A stretch of DNA of 64,000 bases from Jacaranda mimosifolia (GCA_018894105.1 CM032122.1:34627404-34691403); one strand, 5' to 3'; counted from the first letter of the stretch, positions 23,670 through 35,449 are shown. Translations and numbers: made by a program. Notes: generated by a model not told the origin, from the sequence alone.

Positions 23670-24410
23670 TTCCTTTTCGATGAGCTAAGCAATCCCTCAT
23701 GCAAAGTGTATAAGCTCGGATGAGCTAAGCAAAGGATAAATGTCCAAGCCAAAGTGGCGAATGCCAAATCAGCTCGAGTGAGCTAAGCAAAGGACAAATG
23801 TCCAAACTAAAATGGCGAATGCCAAATTAGATCAGATAAGCAAAGGAAAGGATGAATGTCCAAGTAAATCAACTAGGATGAGCTCAGTAAAGGACAAATG
23901 TCCAAGTAAATCAGCTCGGATGAGATCAGTAAAAAACAAATGTCCAAGCCAAAGTGGCAAATACCAAATCAACTCGGACGAGCTTAAGTAAAGGACGAAT
24001 GTCCAAGTAAATAAGCTCGGATGAGCTTAGTAAAGGACGAATGTCCAAGCTAAAGTGGTGAATGCCAAATCAGCTCAGACGAGCTAAACAAAAGACGAAT
24101 GCCTAAACCAAAGTGGTGAATGCCAAATCAGCTCGAATTAGCAAAGCAAGGGAGGAATGTCCAAACCAAAGTGGTGAATGCCAAATCAGCTCAGAAGACC
24201 TAAAGCAAAGGACGAATGTAAATGGCGATGCCAAATCAACTCGGACGAGCTAAAAGGATGAATATCCCACGTAATGACAGCTCAGATAAGCCATTGACAG
24301 ACGAACGTTCGATTAAAATCAACTCGAATGGGCATATACAATGCGTGTGTCCAAAAAGAGATGAATGCCAAAGCAACTCGGATGAGTAAAAAAAAAAAAA
24401 GCAGCTCGGA
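23670..24410 (+). repeat. Degenerate minisatellite in the Tat element
   Basis: About a dozen diverged units of roughly 60 bp built from AGCTCGGATGAGCTAAGCAA, AGGACAAATGTCCAAGCC and AAAGTGGCGAATGCCAAATC. Unit length drifts because some units drop the middle module. Such arrays between integrase and the 3' LTR are common in Tat/Ogre elements. Confidence 0.8.
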
Positions 24411-24480
24411 CTTGCCTTTAGTAAGTAATATAAGACAACAAAAATTCCAATTCATTCCACTTTATTTAGAGAAATACAAG

Positions 24481-27400
24481 TCATCTCTCAACTGGTATTC
24501 CTGCTTTAGTACATGCAAAATAAACAAAACATGGCCTAGTGGCCTCTAGAGTTCTAATCATGCTAATAGTATCCTCAAGACGGAGGGGCAGAAAGATCTG
24601 CAATGACGCTAGGACATTCAGCTCAACTGGGGCTGCGGTGTAGGGAGAACTGCGCTGATCGCTAGGCTCGGCCGCAGTAGGCGCCTCATCAGTAGTAGGT
24701 AGCTCGGTGGGAAAAAGCAACTCGGCTGTGTCGCCCTTATCTTCAGCATTGTCTTCGTCTTCCGAATTTGAGGGAAGGGTATGCAGCCTATAGATACGGT
24801 CCACGTTCTGATCCAATTATCCCAACCTCAAAACACCCTTGGCCTCTAATTGATCCGCGCAAGTGTTGATACCATGGTAGTAGTACCTCAAGGCCCTCTT
24901 TACTGACATCTACCTGAACTCATTGCTCTTCAGAAACTCAGCCAAGCATGACTCCCAACATGCTTCAATAAAAGCTTTCCCCTCTTCAGTATCACGGAAC
25001 ACCTCAAATAAGCTATCTCGCCCCTCGCAGCACCATTTCTCCCTGGTCCACTCTAATGCCTCTTCCTACTGAGAGGATAGCTCAGCCACTTTGATTTCAA
25101 ACTTAGACAAGTTGGTAGCTAGCTCGTCATGTTTCGCATGGAGAGAAGAGAGTTATTCCTTCAAGTCATCCAATTTGCTTATCTCCTTTTGAAGCCTGCA
25201 CAGCTCAACCGCCAACCTATACCTATCAACCTCTAGCTGGTGATGCTCCCCATCCCACCGAGCTAAGACACTACCCGCCAAGATGCTAGTCTGAAAGCAA
25301 TGCTGGAAAGGGTAAAGCTATGTCAAGTCATCATATTACCTTAGAGAGGAAAGAAGCATTGATTCCAAAGGTTGTCAAAGGGTATAGCATCTGCTAGTTG
25401 TCTATCCGAGCTGGTGGAAATGCCCAATAAGAAGTTTCGGCCCAGTGAGTAAGTGTTGTTAGTTAAAATTGAGCTACCCACCATCAAGTAAGTGTTCGGG
25501 CGACTTCTTCGCAGGTTGAGAGAGCTCCGCTCCTCAGGGACGGTTTCTTCGGCTGAGGTCCCTACAGCAGGTGGCGGAGTTGGCCTCTTAGGAGCTGGGA
25601 CCTCAGGTGGCGGGCTGGTTGTTTTCTAGTAGACGCCTCAGTAGGGGATCTTTGAGAAGAGTTGACGCCCCCAGAGCGTTTGGGATGACGGTTATTCTTT
25701 TGTCTCCCTGACTGACCCGTAACCTCAGCTAAAAGGAATGCTTTAGTAGACACTCTATCTGCAAAGAAAAAAAAAAGAGAGATGTTATGCACAATTTAGT
25801 AAGCTCATCAAACTCATCAAAGTTAAGTAAATACCAAATGGCTCGGGAAGCTCTTTCGCTTCAGGACTCAAAATGAAGTGGTAGAGGAAACTTGGTTTTT
25901 CCAAATATGACAGTTGTAATTGACAACTATTAAGCCTATCTAGGAGTTGCCGCCGAACAGATGGAAATCATTTTCTATGAGTCGAGCTATCGATCGGATT
26001 TGTTCTATCCACTTAGTAGAAAACCCACATGGCTTGGGCGAGGCTATGAACAAATAATGTTCTTTCCAATGCTTTACTGAGGTAGGGTACTTGGACAAAA
26101 AACAAACATCCTCCCGAGATGATAAGTAAAATAAACCTAGACCCAAGGATTTGGGATAAAAAAGGGAGTGAAATAGTGTGGTAGTGGGCTCTATTTGTAA
26201 ATGTCTACACTGAACGATGAACCCAGTCGTCAACCTAAAAGAATTACATGTGAATTGGCTGATGGGGATGCCTAGTCCTCTAGAAATCAACTTAAACAGC
26301 TCGGGAAGTGGGAAGCGCAACCCGTCTCACATCTGCTCTACATAAAAGCATATGATAAGGGTTCGGTTTCGATGATAAATATGGATCGGGTCTGAATCAT
26401 GATCCGAGATATGATCCCCTCCTTCCTAGCAATGAGTCCAGGTTTTCTCTGACTTTCCCTTTTCTTTTGTTGTTTCACTTGGTGTCTTAAATAAATTTAC
26501 TTGCTTCATGCAAATTTTGAAACTATTAATATGTCTTCCAAACTAGTTGGGGGTAGTGACTCAGATGACTCAGTTCTTAGTATTCCCATAGAAGTAATGA
26601 GAGATACCGAGAAGGGCATGGCTGATGCGGGATTACCTCATTATGAAACCTATTATTCTAGAATAACCAGACATAAGAGTAGTAGGGTAAGAGAGATCAT
26701 GGACATTTCTAATGAATATTCCATAGTAGTACCCAAGTCCTCAGATCAGCCGCATTATCCTCCGGCGGGGTTTCTATGCTGATGAGGGTTCGGTTTCGAT
26801 GATGAATATGGATCGGGTCTGAATCACGATCCGAGATATGATCCCCTGGATAGGTTTGGGATTGGAATCCTGCAATCACAGTAAACGTTAGGCTAGCCGA
26901 GAGGCCCTCGATTTAGGCCCTCCGACGCTCAAGTCAGTATATATTCGACCTCTGGAATCGAGCAGTGGAACGTAGGGGCTTTTTAGTGTATGAGTGCATA
27001 CCTGTGAGAGACAAGGTTGAGGGTTTTTATATTCCTCTCCCTGGTAGGAAATGTCAGGGAAGCCCTTGGCTTACCCAAGGGACCTCCAGCCTCCTGCCGG
27101 GGGTAATTGGTCAATTTTCCTGTTTGAATATTGCCAACTGGATGTCCTTTTATGCTGCAAGATAAGATGGCACATTGTTGCGGCGTCTGCTGTGTCAGAC
27201 GGTGAGGGGAGGGCATGCGCCCTTAATGCGGAGGCGTGTTGCCAGTCAACGCATTTAATGCGGTGGCAGAGTACTGTGCGGTCTTTGACTTGCAAATCGA
27301 CCTTGACGGGTCGACAAAGGTTGAGAAGAAGATGCTTGGGTTATTTTCCTTCAAAAGGAAAATAAAGAGAATAACCCAAGCATCTTCTTCTCAACCTTTG

Positions 27401-28184
27401 TCGACCCGTCAAGGTCGATTTGCAAGTCAAAGCCCACACAGTACTTTGCCACCGCATTAAATGCGTTGACTGGCAACACGCCTCCGCATTAATGGCGCAT
27501 GCCCTCCCCTCACCGTCTGACACAGCAGACGCCGCAACAATGTGCCATCTTGTCCTGCAGCATAAAAGGACATCCAGTTGGCAATATTCAAACAGGAAAA
27601 TTGACCAATTACCCCCGGCAGGAGGCTGGAGGTCCCTTGGGTAAGCCAAGGGCTTCCCTGACATTTCCTACCAGGGAGAGGAATATAAAAACCCTCAACC
27701 TTATCTCTCACAGGTATGCACTCATACACTAAAAAGCCCCTACGTTCCACTGCTCGATTCCAGAGGTCGAATATATACTGACTTGAGCGTCGGAGGGCCT
27801 AAATCGAGGGCCTCTCGGCTAGCCTAACGTTTACTGTGATTGCAGGATTCCAATCCCAAACCTATCCAGGGGATCATATCTTGGATCGTGATTCAGACCC
27901 GATCCATATTCATCATCGAAACCGAACCCTCATCAGCATAGAAACCCCGCCGGAGGATAATGCGGCTGATCTGAGGACTTGGGTACTACTATGGAATATT
28001 CATTAGGAATGTCCATGATCTCTCTTACCCTACTACTCTTATGTCTGGTTATTCTAGAATAATAGGTTTCATAATGAGGTAATCCCGCATCTGCTATGCC
28101 CTTCTCGGTATCTCTCATTACTTCTATGGGAATACTAAGAACTGAGTCATCTGAGTCACTACCCCCAACTAGTTTGGAAGACAT
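24481..28184 (-). pseudogene. Antisense ORF of the Tat element (Transposase_28-type domain plus coiled coil), interrupted
   Basis: Read on the minus strand the frame starts at MSSKLVGGSDSDDSV (ATG at 28184) and runs to SDQPHYPPAGFLC near 27942. A 1.58 kb insertion (26353-27935) breaks it. It resumes at about 26347 with FYVEQM, a stop, then DGLRFPLPELFKLISRGLGI (to about 25940), the pattern of the plant putative gypsy-type transposon domain (PF04195). Downstream are a basic/proline-rich part, a coiled coil (LCRLQKEISKLDDLKE, then KHDELATNLSKFEIK, about 25200-25060) and an acidic C-terminus ending at 24481. Several stops occur. Such antisense extra ORFs are known in Tat elements; their role is unclear. 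Confidence 0.7.
26353..27935. mobile_element. LTR-like insertion in the antisense ORF, with 5-bp target duplication
   Basis: The inserted DNA begins TGATAAGGGTTCGG and ends CCGAACCCTCATCA, giving TG...CA termini. It is flanked by GCATA at 26348-26352 and 27936-27940, a 5-bp duplication as LTR retroelements make. Removing it rejoins the antisense frame (GFLC with FYVEQ). Its content (GGCTAGCCGAGAGGCCC, GCTCAAGTCAGTATAT) resembles the solo LTR at 61227-62020. The insertion is not a simple LTR: it contains an inverted copy of 362 bp of flanking ORF (26418-26779) plus two inverted LTR-like halves. See the palindrome entry. Confidence 0.7.
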
Positions 28185-28297
28185 ATTAATAGTTTCAAAA
28201 TTTGCATGAAGCAAGTAAATTTATTTAAGACACCAAGTGAAATAACAAAAGAAAAGGGAAAGTCAGAGAGAACCTGGACTCATTGCTAGGAAGGAGG
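26418..28297. repeat. Near-perfect ~1.9 kb palindrome
   Basis: Two arms of about 0.93 kb mirror each other around 27357/27358. The mirrored landmarks (26418/28297, 26780/27935, 27340/27375) all sum to 54715, so the arms have no net length difference. The arms encode the same 93-codon frame in opposite directions (26501-26782 and 27933-28214) with two amino-acid differences. The centre is a short A/T loop containing TTTTCCTTCAAAAGGAAAA. Repeated ORFs on both strands here are products of the palindrome, not genes. Confidence 0.9.
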
Positions 28298-28412
28298 TGC
28301 GAAAGAAAAATGCTAATGGAGAAGCTCCGATGGCTCATGGTGAAGGCGACGACCCGAGAGAACCGCAGGTTGAAGTTGTGGAGAAGTGAAGAAAGAAAAG
28401 ATGAGAGTTGGG

Positions 28413-28420
28413 TATTTATA
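28413..28420 (-). promoter_or_regulatory. Candidate TATA box for the Tat antisense ORF
   Basis: The minus strand reads TATAAATACCC here, about 230 bp upstream of the antisense ATG at 28184. The spacing allows a leader, and the minus strand downstream is C/T-rich as plant leaders often are. There is no expression evidence. Confidence 0.35.
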
Positions 28421-28559
28421 ATGAGAGAGAAGAAAGCCAAAGGACTCTCGCTTTTGATATCCACTGTACACATGGCCTATGAAGATACACACGATGTGAT
28501 GTGGAAATTAATGATATTAATTGATGGGACTTAAATAGCCTAGGGAAGAGGGAAGTGGT

Positions 28560-29286
28560 TTGGAAGCCTTTTTCCTTGGAAGTATCAAGTTTAAGTTTTC
28601 AAAATCGCAAGCATAGGCGCCCAACATCTCGATCATAATTTTCAGCTTGGCATCACTGAAGGGCGCAACGTCTCGATAAAGTCGCGGCATCTCAGCATCT
28701 CGGCATCACTCACTGTGGGCATGTCTCAGCCATGGTGCAGCATCTCGACCATAGTACGGCATCTCAGCAAGGGCGCGACATCTCGGCAAAGACGTCTCAT
28801 ATCGATAATTGGCAGCTAAACCCCTTTCTCATCTTGGTAAAACAACAGCCAAACGGCTCAGCCGTCTCATCTCGACAATCCGTAGCCAAACCCTATTTTT
28901 CTTTTGGTAAAAAGGTAGCCAAACAGCTCGGCCATCTCATCTCGGCAATTGGCAGCCAAACCTCATTTTCATCTCAGCAATTGGTAGCCAAATCCCATTA
29001 CTCTCAGCCGTCATGAAATTAAAATTCAAGGTTGCATGGCAACACGTCCCGTAGTGGTGGAATTAAAGTTGTAGGGCAATGCGTCTCGGCTATCATTAGG
29101 GAAATAGAATCAATGCTGCATGGCACCTCATCTCGGCCATTAGGAAACAAAATCAAATGGGTTGTAAGTTTACTCACCTCGGCAAAATTGATAAAGTTTT
29201 CTATTTTTGCAATTCAAGCCTAATCTACCTTTAGCTCGGACTCGATTATAGTTCAAACCATTTTGAACTAAATTTTAGGGGGGAGA
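28560..29286 (+). repeat. Tat 3' non-coding zone with CTCGGC-type short repeats; polypurine tract
   Basis: Dispersed CATCTCGGCA and GGCAGCCAAAC modules recur at 28620-29170, such as ATCTCGGCAATTGGCAGCCAA. No coding potential. The stretch ends TTTTAGGGGGGAGA (29273-29286), which abuts the 3' LTR and is the likely plus-strand polypurine primer. Confidence 0.65.
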
Positions 29287-29758
29287 TGTCATGTGGACAT
29301 AATAGCCCAAGCTAAAGGCACGCATTAGGGCTGTTATAATTGAGCCCAAGTTATACTTGTTCAGCCGAGCTAATTCAATTGGCCGAGCTAAAGTAGCTAA
29401 CTAAGCTGGCGTTGCAGGCCATCTAGAACACGTTGGCCGAGCTGAATCAACATGGGTCTTTGCATGAGCCGAGCTGAACCCAAAGAGATCCAAGCTGCGC
29501 TCAGATTCAATTTGTTTCGAGGGATCTAATACTAGCGAAGATAGAGGAGCATGGGATCACACGTGTTCACACTTAATTGGTTCAGTTGTAACAAAATAGT
29601 TAGTAGTTTTAGTAGGCAGTTATGAACCCTGGTAGTGGGATGTTTAGTCACATAAAAAGACTATGTAAAAAGTAGATTAGATATTCATACACTTCAGAAA
29701 CTACAAACTTGTTCTTGCTTTTGTTAATTAATCCTCTTGCAGATTATTTTTGGCGTCA
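29287..29758 (+). repeat. 3' LTR of the Tat element
   Basis: Starts TGTCATGTGGACATAATAG and ends GGCGTCA. It aligns to 17611-18063 throughout. It differs by scattered substitutions and by an extra 18-bp unit AATTCAATTGGCCGAGCT near 29375 that repeats the neighbouring GCCGAGCTAA. Confidence 0.85.
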
Positions 29759-30269
29759 AAAACCCAGATATAGAGATGAAGAAGAAATTGCAGAGCCCGA
29801 CAAAAGAATAAATAGGCTAATGAAGAAGAGTGTAGATTTGACCTTGCAATCGATGAATTTAATTCTCTACATATATTATTTCTTTGTTGATCTTCCCCTT
29901 TGGATTGAAGTCTTCCACTATCTTTATACAGTATAGTTTTCTACAAAACTGTTGTTTGGAATTCTCTCTCTCTATCTCTTTGTATCTCTCTCCCTTTTAT
30001 GGAAAGAAAAATACACTTGAGAGTAAGGCTGTAAACAAATATTAAACGAATCGGATAGACTGTATCAGTATCCGTATTCGTTTAAATTTTATCGTATCCA
30101 TATCCGTATCCGACAGATATTTTTTTATAATATTCGAATTCGGATATATCCGAATCCGATTATAATTATTTCGAATATCTGTTTATAAATATCCGAATAA
30201 CCGTTTATAAATATCCGAATATCCGAATCCGTTAATTTATAATAAAATGCATTTTTTTATAATAAATTT

Positions 30270-31080
30270 CATTAAAAAAAATAATCATACAAATAACATA
30301 ATAAAATCTAGGGGAAAAAAACAATAAACAAAAAACAACAACATTAGTATACTCCAAATATTAAACAAGCATACAAATCTCCTCAAGGATCACAAGAAAT
30401 AATAATTTTCAATACATAATACAACAATCTAAAAAAAACAAAATAAAAGTTCATTTCAATACAAGAAAAATCTTCACATAGTCCAACGACACGAACATGC
30501 TTGAATTTCTCATCTGTTTAACACTACAAAACATAATAAACAAAATATTAGTGGTAAAGTTTAAGAGATTATCTATTAAAGATGGGGGAGGGGGAACTCC
30601 ATAAGAACTTATAATATACTTTACAAATAATGTCAAAAAATAAAAAAAAAGTAAGGAGAAAATACACCAAAAGCAACCATTGAAGCATCACAATAATTTG
30701 CACCATGTACTCCAAAAGTTCAATCAATTATACCTATAAAAGAGTATATATTAGTCTACATTTATATGTTGATATATAAATAAAAAAACTAAATAAATGA
30801 AAGAAATACATATTGTTTACAATCATTTTCAATTGTTGGCAACCAATCTTTAACACAAAGTAACACAATATTGGCATAATCCATATAATTATAACTTAAA
30901 GCATTGACTACATAATTCATAATCACAATCATCTAATTATAATACTAAAATAATTTACCTTTTACAATGTCCAAAAATACAAATTTTCAAACCTGCACAA
31001 TTAAATAAAACATTACAATAATTTATTAATTACAAAAAAATAAAAAACAAGGGTGGGGGAGATAAAAAAAAATCAGAAAT
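30270..31080. other. AT-rich interior of the hAT element, no gene
   Basis: Low-complexity A-rich DNA. Short frames exist but none has a domain or a plausible codon pattern. Confidence 0.5.
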
Positions 31081-31119
31081 AAAATATTTTGGGGGGGTAG
31101 GGAGGCGCTACTCCTGTTT

Positions 31120-31545
31120 TCGGACAGCAGCTCCAGCATACACGACGGGGCTGACGGACGAGGACGCCAGCCCTGTCGCCGCCCGCGAGAGCCAGCAAAT
31201 CTGCTGGCTCTTGCGACAGGGAGGCTGGTCGCGGCCAGCCTCCCCGTCGCCGCGACCAGCTGCTGTTGGCCGCAGCTGGTCACGACTCTAGCATACACGA
31301 CGGGGCTGGCCATCGAGGACGCCAGCCCCGTCGCCACCTGCGAGAGCCAGCAAATCTGCGAGCTCTCACGATGGGAAGGCTAGTCACGGCCAGCCTCCCC
31401 GTCGCTGCGACCAGTTGCTGTTGGCCGCAGCTGGTCGCGACTCTAGCATACAAGACGGGGCTGGCCAACGAGGATGCTAGCCCCATCGCAAGAGCCAGCA
31501 GATTTGCTGGCTCTCGGCTTTGCTGTCGCGGGCGCTTCTACTGGC
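31120..31545. repeat. GC-rich tandem repeat, ~155 bp unit
   Basis: Units starting CTAGCATACACGACGGGGCTGG at about 31132, 31287 and 31442, spaced about 155 bp, with the last unit truncated. Each contains inner inverted repeats (AGCAAATCTGCTGGCTC, GGCTGGTCGCGGCCAGCC, AGCTGCTGTTGGCCGCAGCT) able to form strong hairpins. The composition contrasts sharply with the AT-rich surroundings. Long frames on both strands reflect GC-richness. Confidence 0.75.
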
Positions 31546-32439
31546 GAGATTTGTATAAAACGTACACTTTAAAAAAAATGAAAGAAAGAAAGAAGAGAAA
31601 GGGAGAAAGAGTACCTAGAGCTGGAGTGATGGCGGAGAGGAAGAATGAAGAGGGAAATGAATTGAAATAAATGAGAGGTAGGATTTAGTGAATATTGATT
31701 TGGTCCCAAAAAAAATTATATATATTTTGATTTAATTTTAGTGATTAATTTTTTAATTTTAAAATTTAATTATTCATTAATCGGTTAATTAGAAAAAAAT
31801 TTCTAATCCTACTTTCAGTTTAGTGATCAGTCCCCATTTGAATTTTTACACACTAAACTCCCTACTTTTTCACAAAACTTAGAAATCACTCCCCATATCT
31901 TTTAGAAAGACACATATATCCTTGTAGTTAGAGAAAACAACAAAAATACCTGAGAAATGCGTTTTTCTCTTCAAGAAGAATGCTTTCATTTATTTTTTTT
32001 CTAAAATCGACGACTTCTCCAAGCGGCCAAACAAAAGGGCACGAAATCGTTCCTCTGCCATTGATGCGAGAAAGAAAAAAAAAAAAGACACCAAAATTTT
32101 TGCCATTTTTTTTGTGACAATGGAAGGAGAAACAATGGCAACAAGAAGCGAAATACAAAAAGAAGTGATAAAAAGAAACAAATGTATGTTTTCTGCATTT
32201 ACAGTTTTAAATGTTTGTGATTTTTCAGTGTTATACTTATTTCTTGTCTATTTTCTCATGTTTAGGGTTTTTATTTCCTATTTAGTTGTTAAACACTTGA
32301 ACCCAATTGATATATATAATTTTATTTGTGAGATGGGAAGTTTTGATTTGTACTTGAAAGGCATAAAAGTTGTACTTCACTTTTTTGAGGTTTATACTTC
32401 TTTTTACCTGAAATTATACGATGAAATTATCTGAAAGTG

Positions 32440-34110
32440 GTAGTATATTATTTGTGGTACAAAACATCTAAGCTTGCAGTACACATTAAGCAAAAGTGTA
32501 GTATATAATTTGTATAACTGTAGTATATTTTAAAAGCAAATGTAGTATAAATATTCAAGCTTGCAGTACACATTAAGCAAAAGTGTAGTATATAATCTAT
32601 GTAACTGCAGTACATTTTAAAAGTATTTGTAGTACAAAATATTCAAAGCTGCAGATTAAATGAAATTATAGTATATAATTTGTGTGCATGCAGTACATTT
32701 TAGAAGCATCTATAGTACAAAAGCATTCAAGCATGCAGTATACGTTAACTGAAAATGTAGTATATAATTTGTGTATTTGTAGTACATTTTAGAAGCAACT
32801 GTAGTACAAAATATTTAAACCTGTAGTATACATTAAATGAAAGTATAGTATATAATCTGTGTAAAGAGGAGCTAAATTCATCCGGTGCAAAAAGAGATCA
32901 GAGTTGAGTTGGGGCACCGCATACACTTCGAGTCCTTATGTATATGTTGACGAGGATGTCAACGGATCAAGTGGGGGAGAATGTCATGGGTCGCTCATTA
33001 GAGAAGAATGGCAACCTTGACTTCAAGGGGCATTACGAGCGACAAGGCGTTGTTGGTTCACTCGGTAAGGCGAAAAAAGCCCATGAGCAGAGACTCTTAC
33101 GAGGTGCGGTTTGAAAAACTATTTCAATGGCATATTCCTTAAGTTATGAGGATGCTTCCCACCAAGTTTGAAGTCATTCCGTGTCCGTTTGGGCACCGAA
33201 CATTGAGGGCGACCTGGAGCGGTCTTACTGCACGCAGGTAGTGCAAAGATGCATTGAGTAGAGTGGCTTGAAAAAGGAATTTTGTGAAACTGTTTCAGTG
33301 GGGTGTTCCTTGAGGTGTTGGCAACGTTCCCACCAAGTTTCACCAGTAGACGGTTCCGTTTGGATAGGAAACGGCGCAGATCTTTAGAATGCGGCAGTGC
33401 AGTGGCAATGCTGTAATTCCAGCTTATTGCGAGGGAAATTACTGTTCCATGGAGAATCGGACAGAGCTGGAACTTTGTGGAGTTAATGTATAAGCCGAGA
33501 GCTATCCAACGGTTCAAGCGGCAAGTGATTTGGACACCGGGAGAGGAAGTTGCGAAAATGTAGTACAAAACATTCAAGCCTATAGATTAAATGAAATTAT
33601 ATATATAATCTGTGTATATGCAGTATATTTTATAAGCATCTGTAGTACAAAAACATTCAAGCGTGCAGTATACATTACTGAAAATATAGTATATAATCTG
33701 TGTATCTGTAGTATAGTTTAGAAGCAACTGTAGTACAAAATATTTAAGCCTGCAGTATACATTAAATGAAAGTGTAGTATATAATCTGTGTAACTGCAGT
33801 ATATTTTAGAAGCAAATATAGTATGAACATTTATGCTTGCAGTACACATCAGGCAAAAGTGTAGCATATAATCTATGTAACTGCAGTACATTTTAGAAGA
33901 ATCTGTAGTACAAAACATTCAAGCCTGTAGATTAAATTAAATTATAATTTAATATTTGCATATATGCAGTACATTTTAGAAGCATCTGTAGTACAAAAAT
34001 ATTCAGGCATGTAGTATACATTAACTGAAAATGTAGTATATAACCTGTGTATCTATAGTACATTTTAGAAGCAATTGTAGTACAAAATATTTAAGCCTGT
34101 AGGGTTTGAA
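32440..34110. repeat. Tandem array 1 (~87 bp, GTAGTATATAAT type), split
   Basis: Units of about 87 bp combining GTAGTATATAATCTGTGTA, CTGCAGTACATTTTAGAAGC and GTAGTACAAAATATTCAAGC occupy 32440-32865 and continue at 33555-34110 after an intervening gypsy-derived fragment. Copies are moderately diverged. Confidence 0.75.
32865..33555 (+). mobile_element. Ty3/gypsy 3'-end fragment (polypurine tract and LTR portion)
   Basis: The sequence GTGGGGGAGAATGTCATGGG at about 32970 has the form of a gypsy polypurine tract running into an LTR that starts TGTCATGGG. About 100 bp of upstream internal sequence and ~575 bp of LTR-like DNA, less AT-rich than the array around it, are present. No TG...CA end or target duplication was found, so it is a truncated relic that splits tandem array 1. 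A 152-codon minus-strand frame in it lacks recognisable domains. Confidence 0.6.
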
Positions 34111-34199
34111 TCATACTTTGTATGTACATACATATGTAAATTGAAGCGTACTTTATTTATAATATTATTTTGTATGTAAGTATAATTTTCCATCAAGCA

Positions 34200-35115
34200 T
34201 TTATAATATTTTGATTTCAATACAATATGAGGGAAATGAAATACAAATGTAGAACGAACAAAGTAAAAATTGTGTTATGTTGAAGTACACTTCAATTCAA
34301 TTGAAATCGAGCAGTGAATTTGAGTACAATATGATGAAAATGAAGTACAAATATAGAAAAAATAAAGTATAAATGGTGTTATGTTGAAGTACACTTCAAT
34401 TAAATTGAAATTAGGTAGTGAATTTAAGTACAATATGATGGAAATGAAGTATAAATATAGAACAAATACAGTATAAATTGTGTTATATTGAAATACAGTT
34501 CAATTAAATTGAAATCGAGCAGTGAATTTGAGTATAATATGAGGAAGATGAAGTACAAACGTAGAACAAATAAAGTATAAATGTTGTTATGTTAAAGTAC
34601 AGTTCAATTAAATTGAAACCGGACAGTGAATTTGAGTATAATATGATGTAAATGAAGTACAAACAAAGTATAAATGGTGTTATGTTGAAGTACACTTCAA
34701 TTAAATTGAAGTTGGACAGTGAATTTGAGTACAATATGATGTAAATGAAGTACAAACGTAGAACAAACAAAATATAAATGGTGTTATGTTGAAGTACACT
34801 TCAACTAAATTGAAATTGAACAGTGAATTTGAGTATAATATGATAGAAATGAAGTACAAAAATGGAACAAACAAAGTATAAATGGTGTTATGTTGAAGTA
34901 CACCTCAATTAAATTGAAATCGGGCAGTGAATTTGACTACAATATGATGAAGATAAAGTACAAATATAGAACAAACAAAGTATAAATGGTGTTATGTTAA
35001 AGTACACTTCAATTCAATTGAAACCGGATAGTGAATTTGAGTACAATATGATGAAAATATAGTACAAACGTAGAACAAACAAAGTATAAATAGTGTTATG
35101 TTGAAGTATACTTAT
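34200..35115. repeat. Tandem array 2 (~104 bp unit, about nine copies)
   Basis: The unit contains TTATGTTGAAGTACACTTCA, ATTAAATTGAAATCGGGCAG, TGAATTTGAGTACAATATGA and GAAGTACAAACGTAGAACAA. Starts near 34275, 34379, 34681 and 34784 give the ~104 bp period. The repeat is open in one minus-strand frame for part of its length, which is a composition effect. Confidence 0.8.
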
Positions 35116-35449
35116 TGCAATTGAATAATTAGTCTCCAATAATTGTAGTGATAGTCAAATATAATATTTTGAGATTATCGGATCAGATGAAGTACGTATT
35201 TGTACAGGTTATAGGGTGAATATTATTGTCAAATGCTCATTTGTTTATATCTTTGAAAGCATAAGTATTCTTTATATTACTGCGATTGATAACATTCATT
35301 CGTTGAACATTAGTGGTTAATACTTTAAAACTTTAATATTATTTTATTCATATAATAAATATTACACATATTTTTAGAGTTTGGTTATTAATTACTGAGA
35401 CTTAAAAAGCAAATCATGGAACAAATTTTAATTCAACAATATTAGTAAA

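Larger units (their letters stand above)
17611..29758 (+). mobile_element. Ty3/gypsy LTR retrotransposon, Tat lineage, decayed
   Basis: Two related LTRs flank gag, protease, reverse transcriptase, two RNase H domains, integrase, a minisatellite, an antisense ORF and a 3' non-coding zone. A second RNase H between the RT-RNase H and integrase, together with an extra antisense ORF, marks the Tat lineage (the group of Ogre and Retand). All coding parts carry stop codons and the RT palm is deleted, so the copy is not autonomous. The LTRs differ by many substitutions and by an 18-bp repeat unit present only in the 3' LTR, so the insertion is old. I could not find matching 5-bp target duplications. 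Confidence 0.85.

Noticed and set aside
23670..24410. Regularly spaced repeats that might suggest a CRISPR array.
   Set aside because: Units are contiguous and degenerate without unique spacers, inside a plant retrotransposon.
26965..27750. Many overlapping 66-107 codon ORFs on both strands.
   Set aside because: They are mirror copies of each other created by the palindrome and lie in LTR-like DNA; none has a domain.
31026..31670. Alanine/serine/arginine-rich ORFs of 68-134 codons.
   Set aside because: They come from a GC-rich 155-bp tandem repeat, are open on both strands, and have repeated composition without domains.
32114..32434. 106-codon plus-strand ORF with hydrophobic stretches.
   Set aside because: AT-rich sequence just inside a MULE terminus; hydrophobicity follows from T-rich codons and no family is recognisable.
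33119..33577. 152-codon minus-strand ORF.
   Set aside because: It lies in an LTR-like gypsy fragment, antisense to it, with no recognisable domain.
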